Shown here piece after piece: positions 13,800 through 23,151 of a DNA stretch of 64,000 nucleotides. Origin of the DNA: Rhinopithecus roxellana (taxonomy: Eukaryota > Chordata > Mammalia > Primates > Cercopithecidae); assembly GCF_007565055.1 (NCBI RefSeq), contig NC_044567.1, positions 45,931,980 to 45,995,979 of the forward strand, read 5' to 3'. Under the pieces are notes generated by a model, which worked only from the letters and a program-made list of their open reading frames with translations, was not told the DNA's origin and did not search any database. The position numbers were made by a program, and so were the translations under genes. Position 1 is the stretch's first letter. Every line of letters starts with the position of its first letter.

Positions 13800-14700
13800 C
13801 CGAACCCCAGAGTAAAGGTAGGGTGGCAGGGAAGTGTGGGGGCGGGGCACCACAGGGTGGGGACCGAACTGGCTCCCAGCATCTGCAGCCAGTGTAGAGA
13901 GAAGGGAGCAGAGGGCGGGGGCCCAGCCGCGGCGGGAGCCCGGGAAAGGGGCACAGGTCGCCAAGAGGACCCAGGCTGATGGAGGGGGCGCCCGGGAGCA
14001 CGTGAGGCGTGCAGCCACCCCGCTCCCTCCCCTGCGGCGGGGACAGGAATCAGGGCGAGGCTGGGGGACGGCGCGCTCACCCGCAGGGCGGACAGGTCGA
14101 TGTCGTCCAGGCTGCGGGCGGGGGCTGGGTCGCCCATGGCCTCCGCGGGGAACGGGGCACTGGGGCCGCTCACGCTCCGGCTCGGTTACTCCACTGCCGC
14201 CGTCGCCGCTTCTCCCCCATCGGAGGACCCCGGGGGCGGACTCCACCGCGCCTCCCCCGGAGACCGGGGAGGGGGAGGGCCGGCGCGAGGACCGACCCAC
14301 GGACTGACAGGCGCTATCTCCCCGGAGCCAGCCACCCGAGCCTCCCGCCTCTCCTGCGCAGGCGCCGAGCGGCCGCGCACTGGGAGGGTGGAAGCGGGAG
14401 CGTGACGCGAGCGCGCCGGGGCCCCCTCCCCCTAGGCGCCGACACCTGCGCGCAGGCGCAGGCGAGCAGGCGAAAGGCGCGCGCGAGGACGGAGCGACCG
14501 CGCGAGCCTGGCGTGAAAGAAGTGGGCGGCGGCCGAGGCGGCCGCGGAGCGCGCCCACCAGCTGGCGCGCGTGCGCACACGCGTTTCCTTTTCTCTCCCT
14601 ATTTTTTTGCCCTTTCTCTCCCTTATTTCCTTCTCAGATCTCCTTTGACGCCTTTCCTTCCCTTTCCCTCCTTTCGTGTGCGCAGCTGCCAATCAAGCCA
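13800..14700 (-). promoter_or_regulatory. MINK1: CpG-island promoter of MINK1
   Basis: Dense CpG and GC-box-like runs surround the MINK1 start codon at 14137, in contrast to the AT-richer, Alu-filled flanks. There is no clear TATA box, which is typical of housekeeping-type promoters. The transcription start is inferred to lie at about 14.2-14.55 kb on the minus strand; the exact base cannot be read from sequence alone. Confidence 0.75.
14081..14137 (-). CDS. MINK1: MINK1 (misshapen-like kinase 1) coding exon 1
   Basis: On the minus strand the ATG at 14137 opens 19 codons reading MGDPAPARSLDDIDLSALR, followed directly by a GTGAGCGCG splice donor at 14080. This is the N-terminus I recall for MINK1, a GCK-IV/Ste20 serine/threonine kinase related to TNIK and MAP4K4 that acts in JNK signalling, cytoskeleton and cell migration. 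The kinase domain starts only in the next exon, which is not in this window. The exon lies inside a CpG island, as expected for a first exon, and the 5' UTR extends to higher coordinates. The position, a minus-strand gene just beyond the 3' end of PLD2, matches human 17p13.2 gene order. Longer open frames in this GC-rich stretch are chance. Confidence 0.9.
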
Positions 14701-15224
14701 CCCACCTCTCCATTTGCGGGGGAAGGGGGCGGTACCCAACCCCCCTCTATTACTAGGGGGTTGTTATGGTAACTCCCCACGCGAGGGCTGGGTGGCCTCT
14801 AGATAGGACGGGCTGTCCACCCACCCAATTGCTATGGCAACAGTGGAGCCGCTGAAGGAGGGGCCACTCCGTGAGAACTTGGCTGGAGAAACCACGTGGG
14901 AGTTGGGGGGCAGAGGAGGGGCACCGGCTGCCTCAGGAATGCCCTTTCCACCCTCACCTAGCAGGTTGGGGAAGCATCGAGGAGCTCTCAGATCTCAGGA
15001 TAAGGAATCCTATCGCAGACGTGTATCTCTGCACCTCTTTTAACAAAGTGTTCTGCACAAAGGAACTGTTTCGACAATTATTCATTGACTGATCACTGGA
15101 GTCGCGCGTGGAGGAAGGGGTGGCGAAGGGGAAGAGAGGGAATCTGCGTTCAATCCCTTCACATATTGCTTGGGTCACCTTAGATCTAGTCATGTTGGCA
15201 CAGCGCCTACAGCCATTAGCCTCA

Positions 15225-15390
15225 GTGGAGGCTGGGTAATGCTATCTAAGAACCAAGAGTCATGTTCTACCACTGACATGCTGTGTGACCTTGAGCAAGT
15301 TGCTTTGCTTCTCTGAGGTTTCCTTTCACTGTGAAATTGAGGGGGTAGGCTGTATGATCCTCAGGAGCTCTTCTAGCACCAACACTGTTT
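15225..15390 (+). repeat. MIR
   Basis: GCTGTGTGACCTTGAGCAAG and CTTCTCTGAGGTTTCC are MIR core sequence. Confidence 0.7.
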
Positions 15391-15629
15391 CTGAAAGACT
15401 CCACCACCAGCCTTAATATAAATCATTTAAGAGAGTTTAAATTAGAAGTCCTTGGAAAATAGCTGAACACATTCCTTTCTGGACCCTTCTTCTTATCATT
15501 TGGATGCATGGCCAGTCGGCCCCCTTCCCTAAACCCTAGCCCATTCTCCTTGCCACTGCCCTTATTCAAGCCACTATCCCCATTCATCTCCTATTTGGCC
15601 TTCCTGCCTGACTCCTTCAAGTCAATTCT

Positions 15630-15906
15630 ATTTTTTTTTTTTAAAGACAAAGTCTTGCTCTGTCGCCCAGGCTGGAGTACAATGGCGTGATCTCTGCTTA
15701 CTGCAACCTCAAGCTCCTGGGTTCAAGCGATCCTCCAGCCTCAGCCTCCCAAGTAGCCGGGACTACAGGCAGCATATGCCACTACGCCTGGCTAATTTTT
15801 GTATGTTTTGTAGAGATGGGGCTTTGCCATGTTGCCCAATCTGGTTTCAAACTCCTGGCCTCAAGTGATCTGCCCGCCTCGGCCTCCCAAATTGCTGAGA
15901 TTATAG
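15630..15906 (-). repeat. Alu (older, AluJ-like)
   Basis: T run then AAAGACAAAGTCTTGCTCTG. Ends in a degenerate TTGCTGAGATTATAGG. Confidence 0.85.
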
Positions 15907-16380
15907 GATCCCTTGAGGCCAGGAGTTGGAGGCCAGCCTGGGCAACATGGTGGATTTTTGTTTTTTGAGACGGTTTTTGTTTTGTTTTATTGTGAATTTG
16001 TTTTTATTGGGGAACAGGACACAGGGTGGAAAATGTCATCTTGGTGGAGACAGAGTTTTGCTCTTGTTGCCCAGGCTGGAGTGCAGTGGCACGATCTTGG
16101 CTCACTGCAACCTCCGCCTCCCAGGTTCAAGCAATTCTCCTATCTCAGCCTCCTGAGTAGCTGGGATTACAGGTGCACGCCACCATGCCCAGCTAATTTT
16201 TTGTATTTTCAGTTGAGACGGGGGTTTCATCGTGTTGGCCAGGTGGTCTCGAACTCCTGACCTCAGGTGATCCACCTGCCTGGGCCTCCCAAAGTGCAGG
16301 GATTACAGGCATGAACCACCACAACCGGCCAAGCCTGGCAAACATGGTGAAACTCCATCTCTATTAAAAATACAAAAAAT
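15907..16380 (+). repeat. Fragments of a plus-strand Alu, interrupted
   Basis: CTTGAGGCCAGGAGTTGGAG...ACATGGTGG (15907-15953) and CCTGGCAAACATGGTGAAAC...ACAAAAAAT (16331-16380) are plus-strand Alu pieces separated by unique sequence and a minus-strand Alu. Confidence 0.7.
16046..16330 (-). repeat. Alu
   Basis: GAGACAGAGTTTTGCTCTTG to CACAACCGGCC, minus strand. Confidence 0.9.
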
Positions 16381-16686
16381 TGGCCGGGCACGGTGGCTCA
16401 CACCTGTAATCCCAGCACTTTTTGGGAGGCCGAGACGGGTGGATCACCTGAGGTCAGGAGTTTGAGACCAGCCCAGACAACATGGTGAAACCACGTCTCT
16501 ACTAAAAATACAAAAATTAGCCAGGTGTGGTGGCAGGCGCCTGTAATCCCAGCTACTTGGGATGCCGAAGTAGGAGAATCGCTTGAACCCAGGAGGCAGA
16601 GGTTGCAGTGAACCAAGAACATGCCACTGCACTCTAGCCTGGGTGACAGAGCAAGACTCTGTCTCAAAAAAAAAAAAAAAAAAAAA
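16381..16686 (+). repeat. Alu, first of four head-to-tail
   Basis: TGGCCGGGCACGGTGGCTC to a 20-nt A tail. Confidence 0.92.
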
Positions 16687-16786
16687 TTGGCTGAGTGTGG
16701 TGGCTCATGCCTGCAGTCCCAGCACTTGGGGAGGCCAAGGCGGGTGACTGCACTCCAGCCTGGGCAACAGAATGAGATTCTGTCTC

Positions 16787-16814
<28 letters not shown>
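16687..16814 (+). repeat. Internally deleted mini-Alu
   Basis: The head (GGCTGAGTGTGGTGGCTCATG ... AGGCCAAGGCGGGTGA) is fused directly to the right-arm end (CTGCACTCCAGCCTGGGCAA) plus a long A tail; about 180 nt of the body is missing. Confidence 0.85.
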
Positions 16815-16817
<3 letters not shown>

Positions 16818-17122
16818 CAAACACGGTGGCTCATGCCTGTAATCCCAGCACTTTGGGAGGCCAAGGTGGGTGGATCACAAGGTCAAGAGATCGAGACCAT
16901 CCTGACAAACATGGAGAAACCCTGTCTCTACTAAAAATACAAAACTGGCCGGGTGTGGTGGCGCATGCCTGTAATCCTAGCTACTTGGGAAGCTGGGCCA
17001 GGAGAATCACTTGAACTTGGGAGGAGAGGTTGTGGTGAGCCGAGATCATGCCATTGTACTCCAGCCTGGGCAACAAGAGTGAAACTTCGTCTCAGAACAA
17101 AACAAAACAAAACAAAAAATAA
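16815..17122 (+). repeat. Alu, third of the array
   Basis: GGCCAAACACGGTGGCTC to a tail of AACAAAACAAAAC. Confidence 0.92.
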
Positions 17123-17125
17123 GAT

Positions 17126-17430
17126 TGGCTGGGCGTGGTGGCTCACACCTGTAATCCCCACACTTTGGGAGGCTGAAGCAGGTGGATCACCTGACGTCGG
17201 GATTTCGAGACCAGCCTGGCCAACATGGTGAAATGCCATCTCTACTAAAAATACAAAAAATTAGCCAGATGTGGTGGTATGTGCCTGTAATCCCAGCTAC
17301 TTGGGAGGCTGAGGCAAAAGGATTGCTTGAACCCAGCAGGCGGAGGTTGCAGTGAGCTGAGATTGCACCACTGTACTCCAGCCTGGGCAACAGCGTGAGA
17401 CTCTGTCTCAAAAAAAAAAAAAAAAAAAAG
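17126..17430 (+). repeat. Alu, fourth of the array
   Basis: TTGGCTGGGCGTGGTGGCTC to an A20 tail. Confidence 0.92.
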
Positions 17431-17504
17431 CAGATAAAGTGTGGCATCAAAGACCCTTCAAGATTCTGCTGGCTTTTCTTGCCTTTTCTTTTTTAACGGT
17501 TTGT

Positions 17505-17661
17505 TTCTTTAGGAGTTGGGGTCCTGCTCTGTCACCCAGGCTAGAGTGCAGTGGCATGATCATGGCTTATGGCAGCCTCCAACTCCTGGGCTCAAGTGAT
17601 AATCCTGCCTCAGGCTCCTGAGTTGCTGGGATTATAGGCATGAGCCACCCTGCTTGGTGCC
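17505..17661 (-). repeat. Monomeric/truncated Alu (FLAM-like)
   Basis: Only one arm is present: GGTCCTGCTCTGTCACCC to GAGCCACCCTGCTTGG. Confidence 0.75.
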
Positions 17662-17689
17662 TGCCTTATTTTTCAGTACTCAACTATTA

Positions 17690-18030
17690 CACCTCACATT
17701 TTCCAGCCATACTGAAACACTCTACTTCCCAGAACCCAACCTTTGCATGTACTCTTTTTTCTCCTTGGAATATTCCCTAGCCTCTTGACCATGCCCACTC
17801 TCACCGTGTTTTGCTTTGTCCTACATGTCTAAATCACCTCCTCCATGAAGCCTTCCTTGACTCACCAAGACTAAGTTTGGTTCTTCTGTTTCAGCTGCCT
17901 GGCTTTAGTTCATGGTAACATTTAATGATTTGAATTGTAAATGTCTTTTGAATCTCCTTAAAGGCAGGAATAATATTAGTCTTGTTCAGCACATGGCCTG
18001 GCACCCACTAGAAAATCAGTAACGCTTAAA
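17690..18030 (+). repeat. L2-like fragment
   Basis: CCTTGGAATATTCCCTAGCC, CTCCTCCATGAAGCCTTCC, TTAAAGGCAGGAATAATA and ATGGCCTGGCACCCA follow the L2 3' end order. Confidence 0.65.
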
Positions 18031-18082
18031 AAAAAAAAAAAAACAAAAGAAAGAAAATCACTAACACTTAAGCAATGAAAGT

Positions 18083-18385
18083 GGCCAGGCGCCGTGGCTC
18101 ACGCCTGTAATCCCAGCACTTTGGGAGGCTGAGGCGGGCGGATCACCTGAGGTCAGAAGTTTGAGACCACCCTGACCAATATCGTGAAACCCCATCTCTA
18201 CGAAAAATACAAAAATTATCCGGGCGTGGTGGTGTGCACCTGTAATCCCAGCTACTTGGGAGGCTGAGGCAGGAGAATCGCTTGAACCTGGGAGGCGGAG
18301 CTTGCAGTGAGCTGAGATCTGGCCACTGCACTCCAGCCTGGGCGACAGAGCGAGACGCTGTCTCAAAAAAAATAAAATAAAATAA
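18083..18385 (+). repeat. Alu
   Basis: TGGCCAGGCGCCGTGGCTC to an (AAAAT)n tail. Confidence 0.92.
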
Positions 18386-18714
18386 GCCGGGCGCGGTGGC
18401 TCAAGCCTGTAATCCCAGCACTTTGGGAGGCCGAGACGGGCGGATCACAAGGTCAGGAGATCGAGACCATCCTGGCGAACACAGTGAAACCCCGTCTCTA
18501 CTAAAAATACAAAAAACTAGCCGGGTGACGAGGCGGGCGCCTGTAGTCCCAGCTACTTGGGAGGCTGAGGCAGGAGAATGGCGGGAACCCGGGAGGCGGA
18601 GCTTGCAGTGAGCTGAGATCCGGCCACTGCACTCCAGCCTGGGCGACAGAGCAAGACTCCGCCTCAAAAAAAAATAAATAAAATAAAATAAAATAAAATA
18701 AAATAAAATAAAAG
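18386..18714 (+). repeat. AluYR-type with (TAAAA)n tail
   Basis: GCCGGGCGCGGTGGCTCAAG and GAGATCCGGCCACTGC mark the Old World monkey lineage. The tail is a clean pentanucleotide AATAA microsatellite. Confidence 0.92.
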
Positions 18715-18769
18715 TAATGAAGGCATCTGTTGTCTGGGCGGGCACTGCAGCAGTTCAAGGTCAAGACCA

Positions 18770-18925
18770 TGGATAGCAAGAAAAAGCATAGAAAGTGTAG
18801 GTAGTGCTTTAGGCAAATCACTAACCTCTCTGAGGCTCAACTCTGTCATCTGTAAAATGGAGATGATAATAATAGGGAGGTTAGGATAAAATAATACATG
18901 TAAAGCACTTAGCATATACTAGGTC
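18770..18925 (+). repeat. MIR
   Basis: AGGCAAATCACTAACCTCTC, CATCTGTAAAATGGAGATG and ACATGTAAAGCACTTAG. Confidence 0.75.
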
Positions 18926-19068
18926 CTCTAAATTTACTAATGCCTCAGTCATAGAGGCTACTCTTTCCATTCTGGGTTTAGAGCCAACTCTTCTGATTCT
19001 AAGCCCTCTGCTTCCACCGCCCACCCCCCTCACTACGGTTGGTCTCCATTTAAAAAACTCCAGGACTA

Positions 19069-19533
19069 GCCCGGGCACAGTGTCTCATGCCTGCAATCCC
19101 AGCACTTTGGGAGGCCAAGGCGGGTGGATCACAAGGTCAGGAGTTCCAGACCAGCCTGGCCAACATGGTGAAACCCTGTGTCTACTAAAAATACAAAAAT
19201 TAGCCAGGCACAGTGGGGGGCACCTGTAATCCCAGCTACTCAGGAGGCTGAGGCAGGAGAATTGCTTGAACCAGAGAGGGGGAGGTTGCAGTGAGCCAAG
19301 ATGGTGCCACTGCAGTCCAACCTGGGTGACAGAGCAAGACTGAGGCCGGGCGTGGTGCCTCACGCCTGTAATCCCAGCTCTCAGGGAGGCAGAGGCGGGA
19401 GGATAGCTTGAGCCCAGGAGTTCGAGACCTGCCTGGGTAATACAGCGAGACCCCGTTCTCCACAAAAAGGGAAAAAAAAAAAAAAAAAAAAAAGACTCCA
19501 TCTCAAAAAAAAATACCAAAACAAACAAACAAA
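19069..19533 (+). repeat. Alu interrupted by BC200-like insert
   Basis: Alu body 19069-19343 and its tail 19494-19533 (GACTCCATCTC then A-rich) flank the BC200-like element. Confidence 0.8.
19344..19493 (+). repeat. BC200 (BCYRN1)-like retrocopy inserted in an Alu
   Basis: The monomeric insert has features I recall as specific to BC200 RNA rather than ordinary Alu: CCCAGCTCTCAGGGAGGC, GGATAGCTTGAGCCCAGG, GAGACCTGCCTGGG and GACCCCGTTCTCCAC, followed by AAAAAGGG and a run of A. It interrupts an Alu shortly before that Alu's tail: AGCAAGACT precedes it and AAGACTCCATCTC follows. AAGACT is therefore the apparent target duplication. The unique C-rich 3' domain of BC200 is absent, so it is a 3'-truncated retropseudogene or a close free-left-Alu-monomer relative. 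Confidence 0.75.
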
Positions 19534-19987
19534 AGCCTCCAGGACTAAGGAGGGGAAGGCAGAGACTTTAAAGCAGAATCCCTCGGCACCCCTGGCCCAG
19601 CCTGGGGCAACTGCTGCCTCTATCTCACTCCACAGTGAATGAGGTAATGGTCCCCCTGGGGAAAGAGGCAGTTAGTGCTGACAATGAGGCTAATTAACAA
19701 GATGCCAATTAGTACTAGGAGACCCCTATATGTAGGAGGGGGGAATTCTGGCACAGAAGTAGCTTCTTGTGAGGACTGAGGGCTGAACTCGAAGGAGAGG
19801 TTGAGGCAGAGCAATACCATCCCCTCTTCATGCCTCCCCAGAAAATCTCTCTTCCAGGAAGGCTTCCTAATCTCCATACTTCACTCCGCTCGGTTTCCTC
19901 CTGCATCTGCGGTCAGTTCTGAGACTGGAGCGTGAGGCTGTAGGAACAAAGGGCGAGGGCCAGGACTTGTGCTACGCTTTTTTCTTT

Positions 19988-20285
19988 TCTTTTTTTTTTT
20001 TTTTTTGAGACGCAGTCTCGCTCTGTCACCCAGGCTGGAGTGCAGTGGTGCGATCTCAGCTCACTGCAACCTTCACCTCCCGGGTTCAAGTGATTCTCCT
20101 GCCTCAGCCTCCAGAGTAGCTGGGACTACAGGTGCGTGCCACTACGCCCGGCTCTTTTTGTATTTTCAGTAGAGACAGGGTTTCACCGTGTTAGCCAGGA
20201 TGGTCTCGATCTCCTGATCTTGTGATCCACCCACCTTGGCCTCCCAAAGTGCTGGGATTACAGGCATGAGCCACCGTGCCCAACC
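19988..20285 (-). repeat. Alu
   Basis: T run, GAGACGCAGTCTCGCTCTG, ending CCGTGCCCAACC. Confidence 0.92.
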
Positions 20286-20312
20286 TACATTTTTTAATAT
20301 TGAAAATATTTT

Positions 20313-20618
20313 GGACCAGGCATGGTGGCTTACGCCTCTAATCCTAGCACTTTGAGAGGCCGAGGTGGGTGGATCATGAGGTCAGGAGTTTGAGACCAGC
20401 TTGGCCAACATGGTGAAACCCCGTCTCTACAAAAAAATACAAAAATTAGCCAGGCACGGTGGCACCTGCCTGTAATCCCAGCTACTCAGGAGGCTGAGGT
20501 GGAAAGATCAATTGAGCCCAGGAGGTCCAGGCTGCAGTGAGCCATGATTACACCACTGCACTGCACTCCAGCCTCAGCAACAGAGTGAGAGACTATCTCA
20601 AAAATGAAAAAATAAATA
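20313..20618 (+). repeat. Alu (diverged)
   Basis: GGACCAGGCATGGTGGCTTA to AAAATGAAAAAATAAATAA. Confidence 0.9.
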
Positions 20619-20619
20619 A

Positions 20620-20790
20620 GCCGGGCACCATGGCACGCACCTGTAGTCCCAGCTACTCTAGAGGCTGAAGTGGATTGCTTGAGCCCAGGAAGTTGAAGCT
20701 GCAGTGAGCTGTGATCGTACCACTGCGGTCCAGCCTGGGCCACAAAGCAAGACCCTGTCTCTAAAAAATAAAAAGAAACAAAAATAAAAT
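20620..20790 (+). repeat. Alu right-arm monomer
   Basis: GCCGGGCACCATGGCACGCA then right-arm body and an A-rich tail; no left arm. Confidence 0.78.
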
Positions 20791-20839
20791 ATTTCAGACA
20801 TACAAAAAGTTATGAATATATACGTGTGTTTATATTTTT

Positions 20840-20965
20840 TTAATTAAGAAATTTTTAGAGATGGGGGTCTTGCTATGTTGCCCAGGCTGAGCTTGAACTC
20901 TTGGCCCTCCTGCCTCAGCCTCCTAAATAGCTGGGATTACAGGCTTTAGCCACCATGCCCAGCTT
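20840..20965 (-). repeat. Truncated old Alu/FLAM
   Basis: TTTTTAGAGATGGGGGTCTT to CACCATGCCCAGC, minus strand. Confidence 0.72.
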
Positions 20966-20995
20966 TTATATACACTCAGTTTAAGAAATAAAAGG

Positions 20996-21267
20996 GGCCA
21001 GGTGCTGTGGCTTGCGCCTGTAATCCCAGCACTTTGGGAGGCCGAGGCGGGTGGTAATGATTACCTGAGGTCAGGAGTTCAAGACCAGCCTGGCCAACAT
21101 GGTGAAACTCCATTCTACTAAAAATACAAAAAAAATAGCCAGATGTGGTGGTGGATGCCTGTAGTCCCAGCTACTCAGGAAGCTGAGACAGGAGAATTGC
21201 TTGAACCTGGGAGGCGGAGGTTGCAGTGAGCTGAGATTGCACCTCTGTACTCCAGCCTGGGCAACAG

Positions 21268-21301
<34 letters not shown>

Positions 21302-21309
21302 AAAGAAAT
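20996..21309 (+). repeat. Alu
   Basis: GGGGCCAGGTGCTGTGGCTTG to a long A tail. Confidence 0.9.
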
Positions 21310-21315
21310 AAAAGA

Positions 21316-21615
21316 GGCCAGGTGCTACAGCTTATGCCTGTAATCTCAGCACTTCAGGAGGCTGAGGTGGGAAAATCACTTAAGCCAGGAGCTTAAGACC
21401 AATCTGGGCAACATAGCAAGACCCCATCTCTACAAAAAATAAAAACATTAGCAGGTGTGGTGGCACATGCTTGTAGTGCATCTATTCAGGAGGCTGAGGC
21501 AGGAGGATCTCGAGTCCAGGAGTTCAACACTGCAATGAGCTATGATTGTGCCATTACACTCCAGCCTGAGGGACAGAACAAGACTCTGTCTGTCCCTCCC
21601 CGTCAAAAAAAAAAA
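21316..21615 (+). repeat. Old Alu (AluJ-like)
   Basis: GGCCAGGTGCTACAGCTTATG, strongly diverged, A tail at 21604-21615. Confidence 0.85.
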
Positions 21616-21864
21616 GTTACCATTGTTACCAGTGACATTCTGTCTATATACCTCTCCTGGAAGGTAACCATTCCCAGTTTGGTATGTGCAATATGCTTCC
21701 ATAGACCTTGCCATATTTTCTGCCTCTTCCCTCTGGGGCAGGGCTGTCCAGTAGAATCCTGTACAGTGATGGAAATGGTATATACTTGCACTGTCCAATA
21801 TGTTAGTTACTAGCAGCAAATGGCTACTAAGCACTTGAAATGCAATTAGTGTAAGGGACTAAGT

Positions 21865-22040
21865 TTTTATTTTTATTTTTTGAGACGGAGTCTTGCTCTG
21901 TCGCCCAGGCTGGAGTGCAGTGGCGTGATCTCAGCTCACTGCAACCTCCGCCTCCCAGGTTCACGCCATTCTCCTGCCTCAGCCTCCCGAGTAGCTGGGA
22001 CTACAGGCACCCGCCACCATGCCAGGATAATTTTGTTTCT
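21865..22040 (-). repeat. Truncated Alu
   Basis: TTTTGAGACGGAGTCTTGC to CGCCACCATGCCAGGATAAT. Left-arm sequence is missing. Confidence 0.85.
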
Positions 22041-22354
22041 GTATTTCTTGAACAAGAAGCAGCCTCTCCAGGTCCTTCTCGGAGCATCTCCCTCACCTGT
22101 GGTTGTGACAGCAGCTCCACAGTTCTCCACGTGCCCTGGCTGGGCCCTGCCCATCCTTTTACCCAGGCATCACTGTGTCAACACCTTCTCCTCTAAGGAG
22201 CCAGGTGACCGAACTCCCGAAGCCATGGATAGGTAGAACAGAGGTAGAGAGAAAGAAGAAAGGTGGAGGGTGGAGATAAGATGAAGGGGACTGGTGCCCC
22301 ATGTGGGCAGGGACGGGAGGCTGGACCGAGCGCTTAGTTCCTCCAAGGAAGACG

Positions 22355-22926
22355 CATTAACCTTTTCTACACTTTTATTTATGAAATGCTTATTGAACAG
22401 ATACAAAGTTAGTGTCAGCAGGCTGGTGGAGGGACTTAATATGCACTCCATCCTTCCCCTGGTGGGGGCTGAAGCCAGAAGTGGCTTTATCCTTCCCTCC
22501 ACCTTGGCAGCAATGGGCTGGGAGAGGTCCTGGGACAGGGAGAGGGTTCAAGGGCAGGAGGAGGAAGGGAACAATGAGTACTAGGGCCTGGGGCAGAGCC
22601 CCCTTCTCCTGGAATAAGAGGCTTGACCCTGCTCACCCTGGCAGGAGCTGTGCTTCTCCTCTGCAGCATGGAGAAGTGGTTTGCACTGGGCAGCAGGGGT
22701 GTGAGCTTCTCTGGGACTCTCTCCTGCCTCCCCAGCCCAAGGTTGCGAGTGTCCTCTTCGGCTATTTCTCATGTAAGGGTCCTCTGTGACACCTCTAATC
22801 CCGTTCAGGGATGCCTGCCTTCCCAGATCTCACAGGGCACTGCCCTCAGTCCCTGGGCTTAAGGGGCAGGGAGCCAGACCTGGTGGGGCACAGCAGCTGG
22901 TGACCTCTCCCCGACAGGGGCCTCAA
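22355..22926 (-). other. PLD2: PLD2 3' UTR
   Basis: Sequence from the TAG stop to just past the AATAAA signal at 22374-22379. It is unique DNA without Alus. The end point is inferred from the usual 10-25 nt signal-to-cleavage spacing. Confidence 0.75.
22374..22379 (-). promoter_or_regulatory. PLD2: PLD2 polyadenylation signal AATAAA
   Basis: TTTATT on the plus strand reads AATAAA in the sense of PLD2, about 550 nt after the stop codon. Confidence 0.75.
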
Positions 22927-23151
22927 CTATGTCCACACTTCTAGGGGGACCATGCCCTCCTTGCTACCCAGCGGGGGCAGTAAAGACTCATCCTCTAGGA
23001 ACTTGAGGGGGAAGTGGACCAGGTGGCCCTGGACCTGGGTGAGCTCAGACCGAGCCAAGGGAGGACTGACTGTGGCCAAGGGCTCCACGGCCACATACTC
23101 CCGGAGTGTCCGCAGGGAACGCGTGGCATTGGTCGGTAGGCAGCGGAAGAT
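22927..23151 (-). CDS. PLD2: PLD2 last coding exon, residues 860-933
   Basis: The acceptor CCCACAG precedes ATCTTCCGCTGC ([20 protein letters not shown]). The exon ends GMVPLEVWT and a TAG stop. The C-terminal PLEVWT is characteristic of mammalian PLD enzymes, where the free C-terminus is needed for activity. Confidence 0.96.
   Translation of the reverse strand: MFRCLPTNATRSLRTLREYVAVEPLATVSPPLARSELTQVQGHLVHFPLKFLEDESLLPPLGSKEGMVPLEVWT

Larger units (their letters stand above)
1..14080 (-). other. MINK1: MINK1 intron 1 (partial)
   Basis: The whole interval follows the exon 1 donor of MINK1 and shows no exon I can support. It holds Alus (listed separately), an L1 3' end, MIR and other ancient repeats and a (CA)22 tract. 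Non-Alu stretches at about 1.13-1.7, 4.17-4.86, 5.18-7.88, 8.49-10.2, 10.83-12.07 and 12.38-14.08 kb contain only short uninformative open frames. Parts of 5.38-5.64 and 10.08-11.0 kb resemble old MIR/L2-class repeats. A long first intron fits human MINK1. Confidence 0.8.
14700..22350. other. Intergenic DNA between MINK1 promoter and PLD2 3' end
   Basis: No coding exon could be supported here. The interval is mostly SINEs: a MIR near 15.23-15.38 kb, a dense Alu cluster at 15.6-17.7 kb, an L2-like stretch at 17.7-18.03 kb, further Alus at 18.08-21.6 kb including the BC200-like insert, and a truncated Alu at 21.87 kb. The remainder (14.8-15.2, 19.55-19.98 and 22.05-22.35 kb) is unique-looking sequence without recognisable features. 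Confidence 0.75.

Noticed and set aside
13438..14806. Frames of 130-285 codons on both strands around the MINK1 promoter
   Set aside because: GC-rich islands lack stop codons by composition. The products are Pro/Arg/Gly-rich without family resemblance, and only the 19-codon MINK1 exon is recognisable.
19344..19493. BC200-like element as an active BC200 gene
   Set aside because: It lacks the unique C-rich 3' domain, sits within an Alu and ends in an A run with target duplication, so it is a retrocopy.
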